Part shown: positions 42,468 through 50,599 of the stretch, one piece after another
Numbering within the stretch: the first letter of the stretch is position 1
Layout of the letters: each line of letters opens with the position of its first letter
Assembly (NCBI GenBank): GCA_004557655.1
Contig: SFGJ01000005.1
Span: 30,570-94,569 of the forward strand
Length of the DNA stretch: 64,000 bases
Source: Clostridiales bacterium
Lineage (GTDB): Bacteria > Bacillota > Clostridia > Oscillospirales > Oscillospiraceae
Direction: 5' to 3'
Notes under the pieces: model-generated
What the model was told of the DNA's origin: nothing
Database searches by the model: none
The model's input: only the letters and a program-made list of their open reading frames with translations
Position numbers and translations under genes: made by a program

Positions 42468-43040
42468 GTGAAGAAATGCTTTTGTGTGATCATTTCCCTG
42501 TGCCTTTTTTTGACAGGTTGTGCTTCCTCCAAGCGGGAGGCGGTGCAGACCTATTACGCCGGCATACAGGCGGCGCAAATGGAGGCACAGGTGGTGGTAC
42601 ATCTATCCTCGGATGACCGCAGCTTTACCGTGACGGCAAGCTATGACCGGGACGAGGGCGCAACCACCACCATCGTGGAGCCGGAGATGCTGCGGGGACT
42701 CAGCGCCACAGTTACGGCGGAGGAGATGAAGCTGCTGTATGACGGCAGCGTATGGCCCGCCGGGGACGGCGGGAGCCTGTCGGCGGCCAACTGTCTGCCG
42801 CTGCTTTTATATGCGGCGGGGGATGGCTTTGTGACCCGGGAGGGAACGGACAGGATCGACGGGCAGGAGTATATCTTTCTGACCACCGAGGCATCGGACA
42901 AGGCAGGCGAGAAATTTGCCTGCACTCTTTGGGTGCATCCGGAGAGCTTCGCCCCCTATGCCGCGGAGCTGAGCCGGAACGGTCAGGTGCTGCTGACGGT
43001 GACATTTACGCAATTTTCCTGCCAGCGGGCAGAGAGTTAA
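42468..43040 (+). CDS. Secreted lipoprotein of unknown function
   Basis: A 190-residue protein with a clear lipoprotein signal peptide (KKCFCVIISLCLFLTGC, lipobox LTGC, so the acylated cysteine is about residue 17). The mature part is beta-rich (MEAQVVVHLSSDDRSFTVTASYD, KLLYDGSVWPAG, FACTLWVHPESFAPYAAEL). That alternation recalls the LolA/LppX-like fold, but this is only an impression. GTG 42468 follows GGGAGGG. It sits between nnrD and alr, 17 bp from the latter, so probably in one operon. Confidence 0.75.
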   Translation: MKKCFCVIISLCLFLTGCASSKREAVQTYYAGIQAAQMEAQVVVHLSSDDRSFTVTASYDRDEGATTTIVEPEMLRGLSATVTAEEMKLLYDGSVWPAGDGGSLSAANCLPLLLYAAGDGFVTREGTDRIDGQEYIFLTTEASDKAGEKFACTLWVHPESFAPYAAELSRNGQVLLTVTFTQFSCQRAES

Positions 43041-43057
43041 AGAAAAGAGGCATTGCC

Positions 43058-44227
43058 ATGGAATCTACACTGAAGAGGACCTGGGCGGTCATTGATCTGG
43101 ACGCTCTGAAGGAGAATTACGATAAGCTGCGCAGACACATCGGCCCGGGCGTGAAGTTTCTGGGCGTTGTGAAGGCGGATGCCTACGGCCACGGTGCCAT
43201 TCAGGTGTCCCGGGTTCTGCAGCGGTGCGGCGCGGACTATTTGGCCGTGAGCAGCGCGGACGAGGCTGTGGAGCTGCGGCGCGGAGGTATTACCATGCCC
43301 ATTCTGATCTTGGGACATACACCCAAGGAGCAGGTAGAAAACCTCATCCGCAACAACATCACGCAGGCCGTCACCTGCAGGGCCAAGGCACTGGAATACA
43401 GCGAGGAGGCAGTGCGCTGCGGCGGCACGCTGAAGATCCACATTAAGGTGGACACCGGTATGTCAAGACTGGGCTATCTGGTGGCAGGGGATCACTTTGC
43501 AACCGGCGTGGAGGGGATCTGCGAGTCCTGCCGCCTGCCGGGCCTGGATGCGGAGGGCATCTTTACCCATTTTGCCGTGTCCGACGAGGAGGACGAGGAG
43601 AGTCGGGAGTATACAAGAGAGCAGTTTGCCCTGTTCACGGCAGTCATTGAGAAGGTCGAGGAGAAGCTGGGACGGAAATTCCGCCTGCGGCACTGCGCCA
43701 ACAGCGGAGCCGTGGCCAACTGGCCGGAGATGCTGCTGGATATGGTGCGGCCGGGCCTGCTGGTGTACGGCTGCGGAGAGGGAGCGCGGAAGCTGGGCCT
43801 GCGGCCTGTCATGCGTCTGATGACCAGCATCAGCACCACCAAGACCTATGGGCCGGGCACCTCCGTCAGCTATGGGCGTATTTTCCGGACGGAGCGCACC
43901 ACCCGCATGGGCGTGGTGCCCTATGGCTATGCCGACGGCTTTTTTCGGAGCCTGTCGGGCCGCTGCAGCCTCATGACGGCTCAAGGCCCCGCACCCCAGC
44001 GGGGACGCATCTGCATGGATATGTGCATGATCGACCTGACAGATCTGCCGGAGGTGGACGTGGGAGACGAGGTGGAGGTATTCGGTCCCCACAACCCCGT
44101 GGAGGAGCTGGCGGCGCTGGCGGGGACCATCCCCTATGAGCTGACCTGCGCCGTGAGCAAGCGGGTGCCCAGGGTGTATTTTGAAAACGGAAAAGAAACG
44201 GAGCGGGAGCTGCTGCTGCGTTTTTGA
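43058..44227 (+). CDS. alr: Alanine racemase
   Basis: A 389-residue fold-type III PLP enzyme that makes D-alanine for peptidoglycan. The PLP lysine is K39 in VVKADAYGHGA. The catalytic tyrosine lies in SVSYGRIFRTERTTRMGVVPYGYADGF near 270. HIKVDTGMSRLGY and CANSGAVANWPEMLLDMVRPGLLVYG are also typical. ATG 43058 is supported by AAAGAGG. It is 17 bp after the lipoprotein gene and followed at 139 bp by a mazF-type toxin gene, like the alr-ndoAI-ndoA order in Bacillus but without the antitoxin. Confidence 0.95.
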   Translation: MESTLKRTWAVIDLDALKENYDKLRRHIGPGVKFLGVVKADAYGHGAIQVSRVLQRCGADYLAVSSADEAVELRRGGITMPILILGHTPKEQVENLIRNNITQAVTCRAKALEYSEEAVRCGGTLKIHIKVDTGMSRLGYLVAGDHFATGVEGICESCRLPGLDAEGIFTHFAVSDEEDEESREYTREQFALFTAVIEKVEEKLGRKFRLRHCANSGAVANWPEMLLDMVRPGLLVYGCGEGARKLGLRPVMRLMTSISTTKTYGPGTSVSYGRIFRTERTTRMGVVPYGYADGFFRSLSGRCSLMTAQGPAPQRGRICMDMCMIDLTDLPEVDVGDEVEVFGPHNPVEELAALAGTIPYELTCAVSKRVPRVYFENGKETERELLLRF

Positions 44228-44366
44228 CCGCACCAAGGGTGCCATGCGGGCATAGATTGGTATGGGACGGATACAGCACGGTTTTTTCCGTGGGGCGTAT
44301 ATTTTTCACGGCTGCGTGGGACAATGAAAGTGACCCGGCAACACGGGTACTTTTTTCCGGCGGAGT

Positions 44367-44741
44367 GTGAACCTTGTGGAATCAACTGTCAGACGAGGGG
44401 AAATTTATTATGCCGACCTCAGCCCGGTGGTGGGCAGCGAGCAGGGCGGCGTGCGACCGGTGCTGATCGTGCAGAACGACACCGGAAACCGCCACAGTCC
44501 CACCATCATCGCCGCGGCCATTACCTCCCGCACCGGCAAGGCCAAGCTGCCCACACATATTGAACTGCCCGGCCAGAGCTGCGGCCTGCCCCGTGACTCC
44601 ATCATTCTGCTGGAGCAGATCCGGACTCTGGACAAAAAGCGCCTGCGGGAGAAAATGGGACGGGTGGAGGATGACATCATGCAGCAGGTGGACGCGGCCA
44701 TTGCCGTGTCTTTCGGCCTGCCCCATGAGCGTCTGGTATGA
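44367..44741 (+). CDS. MazF/PemK-type endoribonuclease toxin (NdoA-like)
   Basis: A 124-residue toxin of the PemK/MazF family. VRRGEIYYADLSPVVGSEQGGVRPVLIVQND, SPTIIAAAITSRTGKAKLPTHIEL and DSIILLEQIRTLDKKRL are the classic blocks, and R-P-V with the T-S-R loop forms the active site of these mRNA interferases. The start codon is GTG (44367 or 44376) after GGCGGAG. No antitoxin frame is found in the 139 bp before it, though Firmicute mazF is normally preceded by mazE. It may be tamed by a distant antitoxin or act as a housekeeping RNase. It ends at a terminator. Confidence 0.88.
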   Translation: MNLVESTVRRGEIYYADLSPVVGSEQGGVRPVLIVQNDTGNRHSPTIIAAAITSRTGKAKLPTHIELPGQSCGLPRDSIILLEQIRTLDKKRLREKMGRVEDDIMQQVDAAIAVSFGLPHERLV

Positions 44742-44775
44742 GAGAACTCTACATACCGGACGAGGCATATAAGTG

Positions 44776-44812
44776 AAAAAAGGAGAGAGGACGGGAGCCT
44801 CTCTCTTTTTTA
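44776..44812 (+). terminator. Terminator after mazF
   Basis: GAGAGAGG / CCTCTCTC stem with a 7-nt loop, extended by A and T runs (AAAAAAG before, TTTTTT after). Confidence 0.88.
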
Positions 44813-44920
44813 TGTTGTCTCACAAAATGGCCATCGTATTTTCATACTTTCCTTTGGTTGACAGTTGTGGTAAAATATATGTTGAAAATTTATGAGCAAA
44901 AGAAAATGAGGATAGAAAGT

Positions 44921-46081
44921 ATGGAAATTACCCAAGGAGTGCCCTTTGACAGCTTCGGCCTGTCGGAGGCCACTATGCGCGCCGTGCGATATAAGGGCTA
45001 TACAGTGTCCACTCCGGTGCAGGCCGGCTGTATTCCCCCCATGATGGAGGGAAGGGATGTCATTGCCAAGGCTCCTACCGGCACCGGCAAGACCATGGCC
45101 TTCGGCCTGCCCATCATTGAGCGCATCAACCGGGAGAGCGAAGCGGTGCAGGCCCTGATTCTGGCCCCTACCCGTGAGCTTGCCATGCAGATCACCGAGG
45201 AGCTGCGGGAGGTGGCTGTGTGCCACGAGGGACTGCGGGTGGTGTGTCTGTACGGCGGCGAGCCTATCGGCAAGCAGATCAACGCTCTCAAGCGCAAGCC
45301 TCAGATCGTGGTGGCCACACCCGGCCGCCTGTCCGACCATATGAAGCGCCGCACCGTCACGGTGAAAGAGGTGCAGACGGTGGTGCTGGATGAGGCGGAC
45401 CGGATGCTGGACATGGGTTTTATTCACGATGTTACCCGGATTCTGGACAAGATCCCCAACCGCAAGAATCTGGGGATGTTCTCGGCCACCATTTCCCGGG
45501 AGGTCATGGACATCTCCTGGGTGTACCAGCGTGACCCGGAGGAGATCACCGTGCAGGCCACCAAGGAGAATAAGCCCGATATCCTGCAGTACCGTCTGGA
45601 GGTTCCGGCGGAACAGAAGGTGGACACCATTGCCCGCATCATCGACGGAGAGAAGCTGGAGCGGGTCATGTGCTTCTGCAATACCAAGGGATCCACGGAG
45701 CGCCTGACTAAATTCCTGCAAATGCGTGGACTGGACGCCCAGTGCATCCACGGGGACATTCCTCAGCGCAAACGGGAGGCGGTGATGGCCCGGTTCCGGG
45801 AGGGCAAGCTCCATGTGTTTGTGGCCACGGATGTGGCTGCCCGGGGCATTGATGTGGACGATGTGGATGCGGTATTTAACTATGATGTGCCCGACGAGAA
45901 TGAATACTATATCCACCGCATTGGCCGCACGGGCCGAGCGAAGCGCCACGGTGTGGCCTACACCCTGCTGTCGGATTTTCCCAGCCGGATACGGCTGGAC
46001 GACATAGCCCGCAATACCCGCAGTCAGATCATCCCCGCAACAGTGGGCGAGCAGGGCCATGTGGTGCCGGAAAAGAAGTGA
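44921..46081 (+). CDS. DEAD-box RNA helicase
   Basis: A 386-residue core helicase. Q motif (FDSFGLSEATMRAVRYKGYTVSTPVQ), Walker A APTGTGKT, PTREL, GGEPIGKQ, TPGRL, DEAD in VLDEADRMLDMGF, SAT in MFSATISRE, and C-terminal HRIGRTGRAKR are all present. There is no extra RNA-binding tail, only a short PATVGEQGHVVPEKK end, so it is closer to the minimal RhlE/CshB type. ATG 44921 has GAGGAT 9 nt upstream; ATG 44906 is an alternative. Likely roles are ribosome assembly or cold adaptation. Confidence 0.93.
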   Translation: MEITQGVPFDSFGLSEATMRAVRYKGYTVSTPVQAGCIPPMMEGRDVIAKAPTGTGKTMAFGLPIIERINRESEAVQALILAPTRELAMQITEELREVAVCHEGLRVVCLYGGEPIGKQINALKRKPQIVVATPGRLSDHMKRRTVTVKEVQTVVLDEADRMLDMGFIHDVTRILDKIPNRKNLGMFSATISREVMDISWVYQRDPEEITVQATKENKPDILQYRLEVPAEQKVDTIARIIDGEKLERVMCFCNTKGSTERLTKFLQMRGLDAQCIHGDIPQRKREAVMARFREGKLHVFVATDVAARGIDVDDVDAVFNYDVPDENEYYIHRIGRTGRAKRHGVAYTLLSDFPSRIRLDDIARNTRSQIIPATVGEQGHVVPEKK

Positions 46082-46108
46082 GTCCATTCGACAAAAAGGA
46101 GAACACAT

Positions 46109-47734
46109 ATGACGAAATTGAAGCGATATGGGATATTGCTGCTGGCCCTGGCGCTGACGGCGGGCCTGCTGGCCGGCTGCAGCCGGGAGGAGGATATGTC
46201 CTTCCGGGTGGCTATGAGCAGCGTTCCGGCCACTTTGGACCCGGCTCTGGCCTCCACCGATGAGGAGAAGACCGTGGTCAGTCATCTCTTTGAGAATCTG
46301 ATGAAGCTGCAGTCCGACGGAAACGGCGGCACTGCGGCGGTGAACGGCATGGCCCGCAGCTATCAGTGTGAAACCACTGCCGATGGGCAGGAGACCTATA
46401 CATTTAAGCTCCGCTCCAGCGCCAAGTGGTCAGATGGTACCCGGGTGAAGGCGGGAGATTTTGTCTACGCCTGGAAACGGTTGGTTTCCCCGGCTACGGG
46501 ATCGAAGAATGCAGGCCTGCTGGACATGGTAGCCGGTTACAGTGCCGCCCGCGCCGGCAATGCGGACGCGCTGCAGGTTTCCGCGCCGGATGACGACACC
46601 TTCGTGGTGGCTCTGTCCGGCCGCTGCCCGTACTTTATTGACAGCATCTGCACGGCGGCCGCCACCATGCCCGTGCGCAGCGAGGCGGTGGAGCAGGAGA
46701 ACTGGTCTTTGTCTCCCAAAACCCTTATTACCAACGGCGCCTATACCGCCGTCTCCTGGGAAGGCGATACGTTGCTGCTGCAGCAGAACAATGTGTATCA
46801 CGACGCCCGGCGACTGGGTCCTGAATCCATCTCTTTCCGCTTTACCTCGGACGCGCAGACGGCAAATTCCCTCTTTGAACGGGGGGAGGCGGATTTTGTG
46901 CTGGGACTGACGGATGAGGCTGTGGCAAAAAAGATCGACAGCTGGATGCCGGACTACTACCCTGAAACCAGTGTGGTGCTTCTGAACCAGATGTCCACTC
47001 TCACGGACAGCGATTTGGTCCGCCGTGCCATGGGGCTTGTCATTGACCGCAACGCGATAGCGGAGCTTTTGGGCGCGCGGACACATTTGGCGGCGGAGGG
47101 TCTGGTGACCTGGGGTATCCGCAATACCGTGGGCGGCGAGTTCCGCCAGATTGGCGCGGTCGTGGACAATGACAGCGAAAATTATGAAAAGAACTGCCAG
47201 ACAGCCGTGGAGCTGATGCGGGAGGCGGGGTATACCGCCAACACATTGGAGAAGCTGGGTCAGGTGGTCATGCTCTATGAGTCTGACGGTACGATGGATT
47301 CGCTGGCCAAATTCCTGCAAAAGACATGGAGGGAGAAGCTGGGCCTCAGCGTGACGCTGAAGGGTGTGCCTGCATCGGAGATCAGCTCGGCACTGAAGCA
47401 GGGCGAATACACATTGGCGACTCTGCGGGTCATGGGCGACCGCAATGATGCTACGGGTTTCCTCAACCGCTGGCTCATTGGCAATGAGGGCAACTACGCC
47501 AACTTCGGCTCCAGCGCATATGAAATGCTGCTGCGGGTGGCGGCAGTTTCTACCAGCAAGGAGGCTCGTGACGCCTATCTGGAGGATGCTGAGCGGCTGC
47601 TGCTTCAAGAGGGCAATGTGATTCCGCTGTACTTCAGCACCAGAAGCTGGAGTCTGTCGGAGCATTACACCGGCGTTTTCGGCGACGGCTTAGGCCGGTA
47701 CTTCTTCTATGCGGTCCATAAGGCCAGCAAGTAA
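46109..47734 (+). CDS. Oligopeptide ABC transporter substrate-binding lipoprotein
   Basis: A 541-residue SBP family 5 (OppA/DppA-like) lipoprotein. Signal peptide KRYGILLLALALTAGLLAGC has lipobox LAGC (cysteine about 24). The mature protein shows the family path: RVAMSSVPATLDPALASTDEEKTVVSHLFENLMKL, SAKWSDGTRVKAGDFVYAWKRLVSPATGS and NGAYTAVSWEGDTLLLQQNNVYHD. No permease or ATPase genes adjoin it, so it feeds an Opp/Dpp system elsewhere or acts as a receptor. ATG 46109 follows AAAAAGGAGA. The next gene is on the opposite strand. Confidence 0.9.
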   Translation: MTKLKRYGILLLALALTAGLLAGCSREEDMSFRVAMSSVPATLDPALASTDEEKTVVSHLFENLMKLQSDGNGGTAAVNGMARSYQCETTADGQETYTFKLRSSAKWSDGTRVKAGDFVYAWKRLVSPATGSKNAGLLDMVAGYSAARAGNADALQVSAPDDDTFVVALSGRCPYFIDSICTAAATMPVRSEAVEQENWSLSPKTLITNGAYTAVSWEGDTLLLQQNNVYHDARRLGPESISFRFTSDAQTANSLFERGEADFVLGLTDEAVAKKIDSWMPDYYPETSVVLLNQMSTLTDSDLVRRAMGLVIDRNAIAELLGARTHLAAEGLVTWGIRNTVGGEFRQIGAVVDNDSENYEKNCQTAVELMREAGYTANTLEKLGQVVMLYESDGTMDSLAKFLQKTWREKLGLSVTLKGVPASEISSALKQGEYTLATLRVMGDRNDATGFLNRWLIGNEGNYANFGSSAYEMLLRVAAVSTSKEARDAYLEDAERLLLQEGNVIPLYFSTRSWSLSEHYTGVFGDGLGRYFFYAVHKASK

Positions 47735-47757
47735 AAGACCGTCCCTAATATCGCTTC

Positions 47758-47796
47758 CGTAGGGGCGGACGACTCTGTCCCTCCCGTGGGCGGGAA
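47758..47796. repeat. GC-rich element resembling dispersed Oscillospiraceae repeats
   Basis: CGTAGGGGCGGACGACTCTG and the following GTCCCTCCCGTGGGCGGGAA sit in the gap after the peptide-binding protein. Similar GTAGGGGCGGnnnnn sequences are common between genes in this group of bacteria from memory; no second copy was seen in this window. Confidence 0.35.
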
Positions 47797-47816
47797 CAGT
47801 GGATGGGTAAAAAATA

Positions 47817-47855
47817 AAGACGGCAGCTGCGCCTATACGCGTGGCTGCCGTCTTT
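47817..47855. terminator. Bidirectional terminator between converging genes
   Basis: AAAGACGGCAGC / GCTGCCGTCTTT stem with a 13-14 nt loop, AAAA before and TTTTT after. Confidence 0.88.
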
Positions 47856-47860
47856 TTGGG

Positions 47861-48358
47861 TTAGTTTTCTTTTTGGGCATGGTTTATGCGGCTGATCAGG
47901 ATGGTGATTTCATCTTCGTTCAGGGTGCCTTCCAGGATGGCCTCGTGTTTTTTGCCGCTGCGGTCGGTGAAATGGAAAAACTGACGGCTGACCTGAGCGG
48001 GGGCGGCGAGGGTGGCGGCGTGATGGACTTTGATGGTCGCCTTGCCGCAGCGTTCAATTTCGGTGTATTCGTAATATTTTCCGTTAAAGGGGTTGGTTTT
48101 GAAGTAAAAACCCTTTGGTCCGATGCAAATTTTATAGTAAAAATAGCGGACTATGAGCCTTACAAAGGTCACGGACATGAGGGTGGCTATGCCGCCGAAG
48201 GCCAAGGCGATGAAGGGCACTTTATTGGGGCCGGGCTGAAGCTGGTCGATTGTCAGCACAATGAAAAACGCGGCAATAACACCCACGATCACCATTCGCG
48301 TGATGCCGTAGGGCTTGCCGGTGATGACATAATCCCATTTTTCGGATTTGGTGTGCAT
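47861..48358 (-). CDS. Two-TM membrane protein of unknown function
   Basis: A 165-residue protein. Two hydrophobic segments lie at about residues 21-40 (MVIVGVIAAFFIVLTIDQL) and 50-70 (IALAFGGIATLMSVTFVRLIV). They are followed by a cytosolic beta-rich domain (YKICIGPKGFYFKTNPFNGKYYEYTEIERC) of PH-like appearance ending EDEITILISRINHAQKEN. This build recalls small bacterial-PH (bPH2) membrane proteins, though I am not sure of the family. The start is ATG 48358; the upstream frame is not coding. It is the last gene of the HTH/ImmA operon. Confidence 0.7.
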   Translation of the reverse strand: MHTKSEKWDYVITGKPYGITRMVIVGVIAAFFIVLTIDQLQPGPNKVPFIALAFGGIATLMSVTFVRLIVRYFYYKICIGPKGFYFKTNPFNGKYYEYTEIERCGKATIKVHHAATLAAPAQVSRQFFHFTDRSGKKHEAILEGTLNEDEITILISRINHAQKEN

Positions 48359-48380
48359 GGCATTTTTACTCCGAATATAT

Positions 48381-49037
48381 TTATGTGCCGCTGTGCCCGA
48401 AGCACCAGGTGCAGGCATCGTATCCGGCGTCTTCCGCCTGTCTCCGGGATATGGAGGTAATGTTGCTTTTTCCTGCAACGAATTTACAGTCCTCCTTATG
48501 GTAGCATCTGCCGGACTCGGTCAGATATACCGTCGGATTTACCCTGCTCGGAGTTCCGAAAAGCAGAAATCCGACCAGAGCCAGTACCACCGTTCCCAGA
48601 CCTGCCCACATAGCGATGCGCCGTGGTCTGCAGCTTTTGTTGTACCGCAGGAGCCGGGCGGAAAAATCATTGGCCTCCTGTTCCTCCAGCACGCCGGCAC
48701 CGGGACCTGTGACAGAGGTGTGTTCCAGATGGCGGCAAAGGATGTGCCCCAGCTCATGACTCAGGAGGATCATTTTTTCCTGCTGGGACAAGTTTTCCTG
48801 CAGAAAAACGATCCGCAGGTTGGGGTCCTGATAGGTAAAGGCCGATTGCTTGGCGGCATAGTCGAACAGCTGCAGGGAGGTCAGCAGGGTGGTGACATCT
48901 CTGCCGTTGGACAGGCGACTGTATTCAACGAGAGAAAAGCCCTGCGCCTGCAGGGCTTTTTCAAGATCCGAAACGGAAAACGGCCGATGATGGAATTCTG
49001 ATAGAAAGGCGCGCGCTTCACGCTGCGCAGTCGTCAT
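48381..49037 (-). CDS. ImmA/IrrE-family metallopeptidase with membrane anchor and Cys-rich tail
   Basis: A 218-residue protein. Residues about 50-125 carry the zinc protease motif LSHELGHILCRHLEH (HExxH) and the downstream glutamate in EEQEANDFSARLL. This is the fold that cleaves phage/ICE-type repressors and DdrO. Unusually, a membrane helix follows (about 138-162, RRIAMWAGLGTVVLALVGFLLFG). A C-terminal domain RCYHKEDCKFVAGKSNITSIS with CTWCFGH has Cys/His placement like the metal-binding region of Ada or nuclease-tail domains. It is 15 bp downstream of an HTH gene, so the pair looks like repressor plus protease. Confidence 0.8.
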   Translation of the reverse strand: MTTAQREARAFLSEFHHRPFSVSDLEKALQAQGFSLVEYSRLSNGRDVTTLLTSLQLFDYAAKQSAFTYQDPNLRIVFLQENLSQQEKMILLSHELGHILCRHLEHTSVTGPGAGVLEEQEANDFSARLLRYNKSCRPRRIAMWAGLGTVVLALVGFLLFGTPSRVNPTVYLTESGRCYHKEDCKFVAGKSNITSISRRQAEDAGYDACTWCFGHSGT

Positions 49038-49052
49038 AAAACAGACCCCTTC

Positions 49053-49487
49053 TTACTCCTTGTTTTTCAGGTTGCGCAGAGCATCTACTGCGTCCGCGGC
49101 ACCGTTGGTGGGTAAATTCACACTGGTGAAGCTGCCGCCAAAGGCGGCGGCCTGACCGGCAAAAGAGTTAACCGAATGCTGGCAGCGCTCTGCCTCTACC
49201 TTCAGCACGGTGGCCACGGTGTGGCGGCCATAGCTGTCCAGCTGGGCATACTGCGTCAGCAGAGTCTGCGTGTCGTCCGTCAAATAGAAGGCAGAGTCGT
49301 CGGACAGAGCCTTGATACCCAGAACCTTGCAGATCTGAACCACGGTATCAAAGGAGGACCCGCCGATGCCGTTATGCAGAGCACTGTTAATGGTAGAAAG
49401 AGGAATGTTCACCGCAAAGGCAAACTGACGCACACTTTTGTACTGCCGTGCGATTTCCGTGCGTACGATTTTCGTCAAATTATCCAT
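49053..49487 (-). CDS. Helix-turn-helix repressor-like protein
   Basis: A 144-residue protein. Residues about 10-55 form an XRE-like helix-turn-helix (SVRQFAFAVNIPLSTINSALHNG, SSFDTVVQICKVLGI). A linker and helical C-terminal part follow (TLLTQYAQLDSYGRHTVATVLKVEAERC), where a protease-cleavable region could lie. ATG 49487 follows AGAGGGATCACT. It is the first gene of a three-gene minus operon with its own promoter. The pairing with an ImmA-type protease suggests that the protease cleaves or relieves this regulator (inference from ImmR/ImmA systems). Confidence 0.78.
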   Translation of the reverse strand: MDNLTKIVRTEIARQYKSVRQFAFAVNIPLSTINSALHNGIGGSSFDTVVQICKVLGIKALSDDSAFYLTDDTQTLLTQYAQLDSYGRHTVATVLKVEAERCQHSVNSFAGQAAAFGGSFTSVNLPTNGAADAVDALRNLKNKE

Positions 49488-49527
49488 AGTGATCCCTCTA
49501 CTTGCTTAGTGAAAATTTATTTCTTCA

Positions 49528-49556
49528 AGAATAGCATAAAAATGGAAAAAATGCAA
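49528..49556 (-). promoter_or_regulatory. Promoter of the HTH/ImmA operon
   Basis: Minus strand TTGCAT, 17-bp spacer, TATTCT. The surrounding 209-bp gap (49488-49696) is AT-rich with no other feature. Confidence 0.75.
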
Positions 49557-49683
49557 TAGGAATAATTTTCCAAATAATAAATCCATTTTTATTGATTCTG
49601 ACGGACATTTGCCCGAATTCGGTGGGTTTATGCAGAAATACAACAGGGCAGAAGAAAGGGTTTATTTCGCCATGAGAATATGG

Positions 49684-49689
49684 TATACT
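49684..49689 (+). promoter_or_regulatory. -10 box immediately before yihY (possible leaderless start)
   Basis: TATACT ends 7 bp before the ATG at 49697, so the predicted transcript would begin at or within 1-2 nt of the start codon. No good -35 box was found at 17 bp, and no Shine-Dalgarno sequence lies before the ATG. Confidence 0.5.
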
Positions 49690-49696
49690 TACTAAC

Positions 49697-50599
49697 ATGA
49701 GTTTTTCAACGGAGGAGGGGACTGAGATCAAACGGGGCAAACAGTGGCAGCCAATTGCCATGGTCAAGGAAATGATCGACCGTTACTATACACACGATGT
49801 AGCCCGGGACGGCGCCGCCCTAACCTATTATCTGCTTTTTGCCATATTTCCCCTCTTGGTTTTTATCAGCACCCTGGTGGGCCTGATGGAACTGGATATT
49901 GAAGAGATGATGGCGAGCGTGAGCCGTATTCTGCCGGAGCAGGTGGTGGGGATCGTGCGCAGCTATCTGGAGTATGTGTCCACCAGTCCCAGCCGTCAGT
50001 TGTTGGTGTTCAGCCTGATTTTCTCCGTGTGGTTTCCCATGCGGGCTGCCAGCTGCCTGATGCACTCCGTACGCAAGGCATACGGCGTTTTGCAGCCGCC
50101 CGGCATCATCGGCGGAACGCTGCGCAACCTGGCCATTACCCTCTGGCTCATTGTCACCATCGCAGCCAGCATTGTTCTGATCACGGTGGGTCGCCGCGCG
50201 CTTGAGTTCCTTTCGGGGCTGATCCATTTGCCGGAGGGCTTTATCAGTCTCTGGGGCACCCTGCGTTTTGTTGTGCTGGGGGTTATCATGCTGCTGGTGC
50301 TGGTACCGCTGAATATGGTAGCCCGTGGACGCCGGTGTCCTTTGCGTGAGGTGGTGCCGGGCGTGCTTCTGAGCATGGTGGCATGGCTTGGTTTGTCGCT
50401 GGCCTTTTCCTACTATGTGGAGAAAGTGGCCCATTATACGGAACTGTACGGTTCCATTGCCACCATCGTGGTGGTGCTGCTATGGCTGTATATGAGCGGC
50501 CAGGTGCTGATCATGGGCGCGGAGTACAACGGCGCGCGCCTTGCGCATAGAGAAAGGAAGACAATTCGCCCGGCAAAAGAGGAGGAAGATACAGAATGA
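49697..50599 (+). CDS. YihY/virulence factor BrkB family membrane protein
   Basis: A 300-residue membrane protein (formerly mis-called ribonuclease BN). The conserved core is IDRYYTHDVARDGAALTYYLLFAIFPLLVFI near residues 28-58, then six helices and the C-terminal LAFSYYVEKVAHYTELYGSIATIVVVLLWLYMSGQVLIMGAEYN. Members are proposed membrane transport or envelope factors of unknown substrate. ATG 49697 lies almost at the predicted transcription start; a GGAGGAGGGG sequence lies downstream inside the gene. It overlaps trkA by 4 bp. Confidence 0.85.
   Translation: MSFSTEEGTEIKRGKQWQPIAMVKEMIDRYYTHDVARDGAALTYYLLFAIFPLLVFISTLVGLMELDIEEMMASVSRILPEQVVGIVRSYLEYVSTSPSRQLLVFSLIFSVWFPMRAASCLMHSVRKAYGVLQPPGIIGGTLRNLAITLWLIVTIAASIVLITVGRRALEFLSGLIHLPEGFISLWGTLRFVVLGVIMLLVLVPLNMVARGRRCPLREVVPGVLLSMVAWLGLSLAFSYYVEKVAHYTELYGSIATIVVVLLWLYMSGQVLIMGAEYNGARLAHRERKTIRPAKEEEDTE

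Noticed and set aside
44228..44366. mazE antitoxin gene
   Set aside because: No frame in the gap has an AbrB or ribbon-helix-helix pattern or enough length.
47786..49001. Plus-strand frames of 224 and 217 codons
   Set aside because: They are antisense to the two-TM and ImmA-like genes, which have clear motifs, starts and a promoter.
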